DNA from: Nitrososphaerota archaeon | GTDB lineage: Archaea > Thermoproteota > Nitrososphaeria > Nitrososphaerales > JACPRH01 | Length of the DNA: 64,000 nucleotides | Direction: 5' to 3' | Assembly (NCBI GenBank): GCA_023379805.1 | Contig: JAMCPI010000012.1 | Location: 31,777 to 95,776 of the forward strand | Shown here: positions 60,101-64,000 of the stretch, piece after piece | How positions within the stretch are numbered: position 1 is the stretch's first letter | How the letters are laid out: each line of letters starts with the position of its first letter | The notes under the pieces: generated by a model | The model's database searches: none | Told to the model about the DNA's origin: nothing | What the model saw: the letters and a program-made list of their open reading frames with translations, nothing else | Position numbers and translations under genes: made by a program

Positions 60101-61192
60101 ATGGTCAGAGTTGTCGGCATAGATCCTGGTACAAAGAGCTTCGACTTCTGCGGTCTAGATGATGGCAAGGTCTTCCTTGAGAAGACGATTCCATCCACCG
60201 AGATCGCGGATAATCCTCATGTTGTGATTGACATTTTGAAATCAGCCGGTGATCTCGATTTAATTATTGGGCCCTCAGGTTATGGGCTTCCACTCACCCA
60301 CATCAGTAAGATAGGTGACAAGGAACACTTCCAGCTTATTCTCGTAAAGCCTGGTGACCTCAAGATTGGGGTGTTAGTGGGGCTTAGGAAGCTAGTGAAG
60401 ATGATGGCTGCTGAAGGCATGAACGTGTACTTCATCCCCGGCGTCATTCACCTAAACACGGTTCCTGAGCATCGGAAGGTGAACAAGATCGATCTGGGCA
60501 CGGCGGATAAGCTATGTTGCGCCACCTTAGGCATCTACGATCAGTCGAAACGTCTTAAGATCGGCTACGATCAAACCTCGTTCATTATGGTTGAGATTGG
60601 CTTTGGGTACAATGCAGTTATGGGTGTTGAGCACGGCAAAATTGTTGACGGTATAGGCGGGACAGTAGCTGGCCCAGCCTTCCTCTCACAGGGTAAGATG
60701 GACGGTGAGCTCGCCTACCTGCTCGACTCCTTCTCCAAAGGACTGCTTTTCGAAGGCGGAGCCTCAACCATCGCAGGCGATCCTGCAGTTACACCGGAGA
60801 AGCTCGGCAAGCAGCATAACGACTCTGAGCAGTACAAGGTCGCTTGGAACGCGTTGATCGAAGGTGTTGAGCGGGACTTTGCTGCTATGAATGTCGTTGT
60901 CAGGGAGCCGCGTGAAATCTTAATCTCTGGGCGTCTCTCAAGGGTGCCTGAAATATACAAGGAGGTTACGAAACGCCTCTCGAAGTACGGTGAAATCAGG
61001 GAAGTTCAAGGCTTCGCCAAAAACGTTAAGGAGGCTGCTCAGGGAGCCGCGTTAATCGCAGATGGTCTCGCCGGCGGCCAATACAAGAAGCTGGTGGACA
61101 CAATGGAGCTACGCAAAGCATCAGGCACAGTTCTAGACCACATCTACCTTAGTACACTGGATGAAATGAAGCGCAAGTACGGAATGAAGTAA
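60101..61192 (+). CDS. DUF1464 ASKHA-like protein
   Basis: The 363-aa protein starts VRVVGIDPGTKSFDFCGLDD, an actin-like/sugar-kinase-type phosphate-1 loop. FIMVEIGFGYNAVMGVEHG resembles the second phosphate loop, and VREPREILISGRLSRVPEIY follows near the adenosine site. DUF1464 (PF07318, COG2441) is sometimes called a predicted butyrate kinase but is widespread in archaea with H4MPT. It opens the plus-strand H4MPT group and probably phosphorylates or activates a small molecule. The reaction is not proven. Confidence 0.8.
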   Translation: MVRVVGIDPGTKSFDFCGLDDGKVFLEKTIPSTEIADNPHVVIDILKSAGDLDLIIGPSGYGLPLTHISKIGDKEHFQLILVKPGDLKIGVLVGLRKLVKMMAAEGMNVYFIPGVIHLNTVPEHRKVNKIDLGTADKLCCATLGIYDQSKRLKIGYDQTSFIMVEIGFGYNAVMGVEHGKIVDGIGGTVAGPAFLSQGKMDGELAYLLDSFSKGLLFEGGASTIAGDPAVTPEKLGKQHNDSEQYKVAWNALIEGVERDFAAMNVVVREPREILISGRLSRVPEIYKEVTKRLSKYGEIREVQGFAKNVKEAAQGAALIADGLAGGQYKKLVDTMELRKASGTVLDHIYLSTLDEMKRKYGMK

Positions 61193-61233
61193 CACTCATT
61201 ACACTAAAAGCAGATTGATGGAATAGGTTCACG

Positions 61234-61240
61234 TTTATAT
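61234..61240 (+). promoter_or_regulatory. TATA box of DUF447 gene
   Basis: TTTATAT lies about 33 nt before GTG 61269 and would drive the DUF447-mptG pair. Confidence 0.45.
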
Positions 61241-61268
61241 TGCCGCCGCTAACCTGTAGCCGATTTCT

Positions 61269-61928
61269 GTGATTCCTTCAGGAGACTTGTCGGAGCTAGG
61301 CTTCATCCGGAACGGGATTGTCGAGGTTATCGTCTCGACCTTTGATGAAGATCACCGTCCGCACGCGGCTCCGATGGGCGCCTCAACAGAGGATATGCGC
61401 AGCATCATTCTCAAGCCGTTCAAATCCTCCCAGACATACAGGAACATATTAAGGTGGAGAAGCGGGGTTGCGAACATAACATCAGATCCTTTGCTATTCT
61501 ATCGAACAGTCTTCAAGGACTCGAACCCCGGCGGCGAGCTTCCCAAAGAGTGGTTCGCTAAAGCGTCGACAGTCGATGCTCCAAGGATGATTAACACCGA
61601 TGTCTGCATCGATCTCCTAGTAACCGATATCGAAGAGTCTGAGGATCGGGCGCAGATACTATGCCGAGTCGAGTCGACACTGATGTTAAACCACTCCTAT
61701 CTCCCTCACGTCTACAATCGAGCCGCCCCAGCCGTCATCGAAAGCCTCATACACGCAACCCGCATCGAAGCTCATCTAAATGCTGGTAAACCTGAGAATG
61801 CCGAAGATCTAATCAACCTAGTTGAACATTACTGCCGCCTCGTTGAACGCATCGCGCCTGACTCAACATACTCTGAAATGATGGATGACATTTGGAGACG
61901 CATCACCCTGTGGAGGCGTATCGGATAA
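61269..61928 (+). CDS. DUF447 family flavin-reductase-like protein
   Basis: The 219-aa protein resembles DUF447 (COG2457), an FMN-binding split-barrel-type family: IVEVIVSTFDEDHRPHAAPMGAST at the N-terminus, then a helical region with SLIHATRIEAHLNAGKPENA and a C-terminal YCRLVERIAPDS. DUF447 genes co-occur with H4MPT biosynthesis in archaea and methylotrophs. Start is GTG 61269. The stop is one base before mptG (TAAAATG), so the two are one operon. A redox step in cofactor synthesis is plausible. Confidence 0.85.
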   Translation: MIPSGDLSELGFIRNGIVEVIVSTFDEDHRPHAAPMGASTEDMRSIILKPFKSSQTYRNILRWRSGVANITSDPLLFYRTVFKDSNPGGELPKEWFAKASTVDAPRMINTDVCIDLLVTDIEESEDRAQILCRVESTLMLNHSYLPHVYNRAAPAVIESLIHATRIEAHLNAGKPENAEDLINLVEHYCRLVERIAPDSTYSEMMDDIWRRITLWRRIG

Positions 61929-61929
61929 A

Positions 61930-62907
61930 ATGAAGATCGTTACCGTGAAAACACCTGCCCGACTGCATATGGGAATACTTGACGTGAATGGAGGGCTCGG
62001 TAGAATCTACGGCTCACTAGGCCTCGCGATTCAGAAACCCACTGTCGTTCTCGAAGCGTCCGAATCCGATATTTTACAGGTAGAGGGTCTGGATCGAAGA
62101 CGTGCAGAGCAAGCGGCTAAAACTTTCCTTCAACACTTCAACATAGATAGGCCATGTCGCATAAAGGTGAAAAGCACAATCCCGTCTCACGTCGGCCTAG
62201 GATCAGGAACCCAGCTCCGTCTAGCAGTAGCAAAATCTCTAGCAACGCTCTACCGTGTAGACGGCTCTACGCGTGAACTCGCCGGCATAATGGGTCGAGG
62301 CACTGTCTCAGGCATTGGTACTGCAGCGTTCGACCACGGCGGCTTCAACATAGACGGCGGTGTGCCGACAATGGAGGAGAACAGGAGGCTTCCCGCCCCA
62401 ATTATCTTCAGCCAGCCTTTCCCGGAGGATTGGCTTTTAGTCGTCGCGATACCTGATGCTTCGAAAGGTTATAGCGGTCCAATCGAGGATCGTGCCTTCG
62501 CGGATCTTCCATCAGCCCCGCCTGAACTAGTGGGACGAATGTGCAGGGTGCTGGTGATGAAGCTGTTACCCTCCCTGGTTGAACATGACATCAGGGGCTT
62601 CGGCTCCGCGTTAACTGAGCTTCAACGGTTAACTGGCGAATGCTTCAGCAGTATACAGGGTGGACAGTTCGCAGGAAACATAGTTTCAGAAACGGTGAGA
62701 TTCCTGTTGAATGAGGGTGCCTATGGGGCGGGCCAAAGTTCTTGGGGGCCAACGGTCTATGGGCTTGTTGAAGGCTGCTCCGCAGCTGAATCTCTTGTAA
62801 AACAGGTTCGAGCCTTCCTCGATGCTTCTGTCGGAGGCAGGGTCTTCTATACTGCCGCAAACAACAATGGGGCGGAGGTCAAAGTTTCGGAGGATATCAA
62901 ACAGTAA
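61930..62907 (+). CDS. mptG: Beta-ribofuranosylaminobenzene 5'-phosphate synthase
   Basis: RFAP synthase condenses PRPP with 4-hydroxybenzoate or 4-aminobenzoate in methanopterin synthesis. The protein has the GHMP-like fold: KTPARLHMGILDVNGGLGR at the N-terminus, STIPSHVGLGSGTQLRLAVA (phosphate loop), GTAAFDHGGFNIDGG, and GQSSWGPTVYGLV near the C-terminus. About 325 aa is normal. I use ATG 61930, one base after the DUF447 stop. MfnA follows, so the operon makes two parts of the cofactor. Confidence 0.92.
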   Translation: MKIVTVKTPARLHMGILDVNGGLGRIYGSLGLAIQKPTVVLEASESDILQVEGLDRRRAEQAAKTFLQHFNIDRPCRIKVKSTIPSHVGLGSGTQLRLAVAKSLATLYRVDGSTRELAGIMGRGTVSGIGTAAFDHGGFNIDGGVPTMEENRRLPAPIIFSQPFPEDWLLVVAIPDASKGYSGPIEDRAFADLPSAPPELVGRMCRVLVMKLLPSLVEHDIRGFGSALTELQRLTGECFSSIQGGQFAGNIVSETVRFLLNEGAYGAGQSSWGPTVYGLVEGCSAAESLVKQVRAFLDASVGGRVFYTAANNNGAEVKVSEDIKQ

Positions 62908-62939
62908 ATGACTGCGCTGAGCGAGGCGGCAACCATAGT

Positions 62940-64000
62940 ATGGATGAGCGGGGATTAAGCGAGGCCGCTGTCTTCAAGGCTCTTGAGAATGTGCTTAGCA
63001 AAGATGCTCGGTACAGCTCGGGCAAAATACTGTGCTCAATGTGCTCTGAGCCTCTTGACACAGCCAAGAAAGCCTACAACCTAGCTGTCGAAAAGAACCT
63101 TGGAGATGAATCCCTCTTCCCCGGCACGGCGCAGATTGAACGGGACGTCGTCTCAATGCTGGGGAGCCTACTCTCCAACGCAGAAGCAAAAGGACACATA
63201 ATCTCAGGCGGCACTGAAGCCAACATCACCGCTCTCTGGGTTGCTCGCAGCCTAGACAAAAAAGGTAGGCGCGAAATCCTTCTGCCCGAGTCGGCGCACT
63301 TCTCCTTCGAAACAGCGGCAAACCTTCTTGAACTAAAACTCGTAAAGATTCCTTTAACCGATAGATTCACAGTTGACACATCAGAGGTCCGTAAAGCAGT
63401 CAGCAGAGACACGCTCGCAGTAATAGGTATAGCCGGCTCAACGGGCCTAGGAACTGTCGACACTATCCCCGAGCTCTCAGACATTGCTCTTGAACACGGT
63501 GCTTACCTGCATATTGACGCAACCTTCGGAGGTTTCGTCCTTCCCTTCCTGCAGGATCTTGGACTCTACAAAGGAATCTTCGACTTCAAGGCTCTAGGTG
63601 TCAAATCGATCAGCATCGATCCGCATAAGATGGGACTGTGTCCAATCCCAGCCGGAGCTATACTGTTCCGAGATGAATCTCTTCTATCCGCTATCAGCAG
63701 ATCGGTACTCTACATAGGTCAGAGAGGGCCAAAGTTCACCACCATCACCGGCACGAGGCCTGGTGCACCAGCAGTCGCCGTATGGACTGCGCTGAAGTTA
63801 CTAGGCCGGAGCGGCTACCGGCAAATCGTGAAGCAATGCATGGAAAATACATTAGCGCTGGCAGATGATTTACGGCAGATAGACGGTGTTCACCTGCTGG
63901 CTGAGCCGACGATGAACATTTTAGGCTTCACCTGCTCTGGACTAGACAACCGCATCGTTGTAGATGCGCTAGCTAAGAAAGGCTGGGCTCTCTCACTCTT
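62940..64000 (+). CDS. mfnA: L-tyrosine decarboxylase MfnA (cut by window end)
   Basis: MfnA decarboxylates L-tyrosine to tyramine for methanofuran (some archaeal members use aspartate for CoA instead). The frame opens at ATG 62940 and is still open at 64000, with 353 codons visible. GDESLFPGTAQIERDVVSML and SGGTEANITALWVA bind PLP. IDATFGGFVLPF has the PLP Asp. SISIDPHKMG places the PLP Lys at about residue 230. FTTITGTRPGAPAVAVW follows. The final 20-40 residues lie outside the window. The gene follows mptG, linking methanofuran and methanopterin synthesis. Confidence 0.92.
   Translation, partial: MDERGLSEAAVFKALENVLSKDARYSSGKILCSMCSEPLDTAKKAYNLAVEKNLGDESLFPGTAQIERDVVSMLGSLLSNAEAKGHIISGGTEANITALWVARSLDKKGRREILLPESAHFSFETAANLLELKLVKIPLTDRFTVDTSEVRKAVSRDTLAVIGIAGSTGLGTVDTIPELSDIALEHGAYLHIDATFGGFVLPFLQDLGLYKGIFDFKALGVKSISIDPHKMGLCPIPAGAILFRDESLLSAISRSVLYIGQRGPKFTTITGTRPGAPAVAVWTALKLLGRSGYRQIVKQCMENTLALADDLRQIDGVHLLAEPTMNILGFTCSGLDNRIVVDALAKKGWALSL

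Noticed and set aside
1..64000. CRISPR array, rRNA genes, integrase or prophage
   Set aside because: No evenly spaced direct repeats, rRNA-like stretches or integrase-type protein motifs were seen. The only tandem repeat array lies inside a coding gene.

Overview
The window is from an archaeon, most likely a TACK-type lineage near Bathyarchaeia/Nitrososphaeria; I cannot place it more finely from sequence alone. The evidence is a TFB general transcription factor, a primase small-subunit-like protein, a TRAM protein, a split-anticodon-stem tRNA intron, many TATA boxes about 25-35 nt before start codons (largely leaderless genes), TTG/GTG starts, and tetrahydromethanopterin (H4MPT) C1 genes. No complete methanogenesis operon (mcr, full mtr) is present.

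Layout. 1-1969: 3' part of a secreted PHP-like protein. 2137-7041: flavodiiron protein, primase-like protein, and a two-subunit 2-oxoacid:ferredoxin oxidoreductase. 7366-13031: small zinc-ribbon protein, a multi-PAS histidine kinase (first PAS domain broken) with its response regulator, and a two-HTH regulator. 13195-19660: secreted surface proteins, including a 1935-residue protein with roughly 55-60 tandem 20-residue repeats. 19960-24886: small membrane proteins, a decayed gene, an intron-bearing tRNA-Lys, a secreted GH5 glycosidase and a secreted beta-rich protein. 24901-31610: trehalose synthase TreT, then a lysine-2,3-aminomutase/ATP-grasp/GNAT operon, an IS, a second ATP-grasp ligase and a YkgJ-type protein. 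31771-32479: a second IS flanked by gene remnants. 33649-37962: UbiA prenyltransferase, HTH regulator, TRAM protein, ParB-like protein with TFB. 38231-43808: sensory/motility-like region with an ArlD/E-like protein, an interrupted ArlG-like gene, a response regulator and a shattered VIT1/CCC1 gene. 43921-51586: membrane zinc-ribbon and CBS proteins, a cysteine synthase preceded by a tiny ORF with four consecutive Cys codons, Mrp ATPase, a Met/Gly-rich PepSY-like protein, NAD(P)HX dehydratase, Apt and MTA phosphorylase. 51647-64000: a C1/H4MPT region with MtrH, a corrinoid-activating ASKHA protein, a class III aminotransferase, Mer, a CitG-like protein, DUF1464, DUF447, RFAP synthase and MfnA (cut by the window end).

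How it fits together: Mer, MtrH and the RACo-like activator suggest methyl transfer and oxidation or reduction on H4MPT, with several cofactor biosynthesis genes alongside. OFOR and flavodiiron protein fit an anaerobic, ferredoxin-based metabolism. TreT and the KamA cluster suggest small-molecule or compatible-solute synthesis. The best candidates for undescribed biology are the polycysteine leader ORF before cysteine synthase, the KamA/ATP-grasp/GNAT cluster, the MtrH/RACo pair without its own corrinoid protein, and the giant repeat protein. Several otherwise recognisable genes carry frameshifts or in-frame stops; decay and assembly error cannot be separated here.
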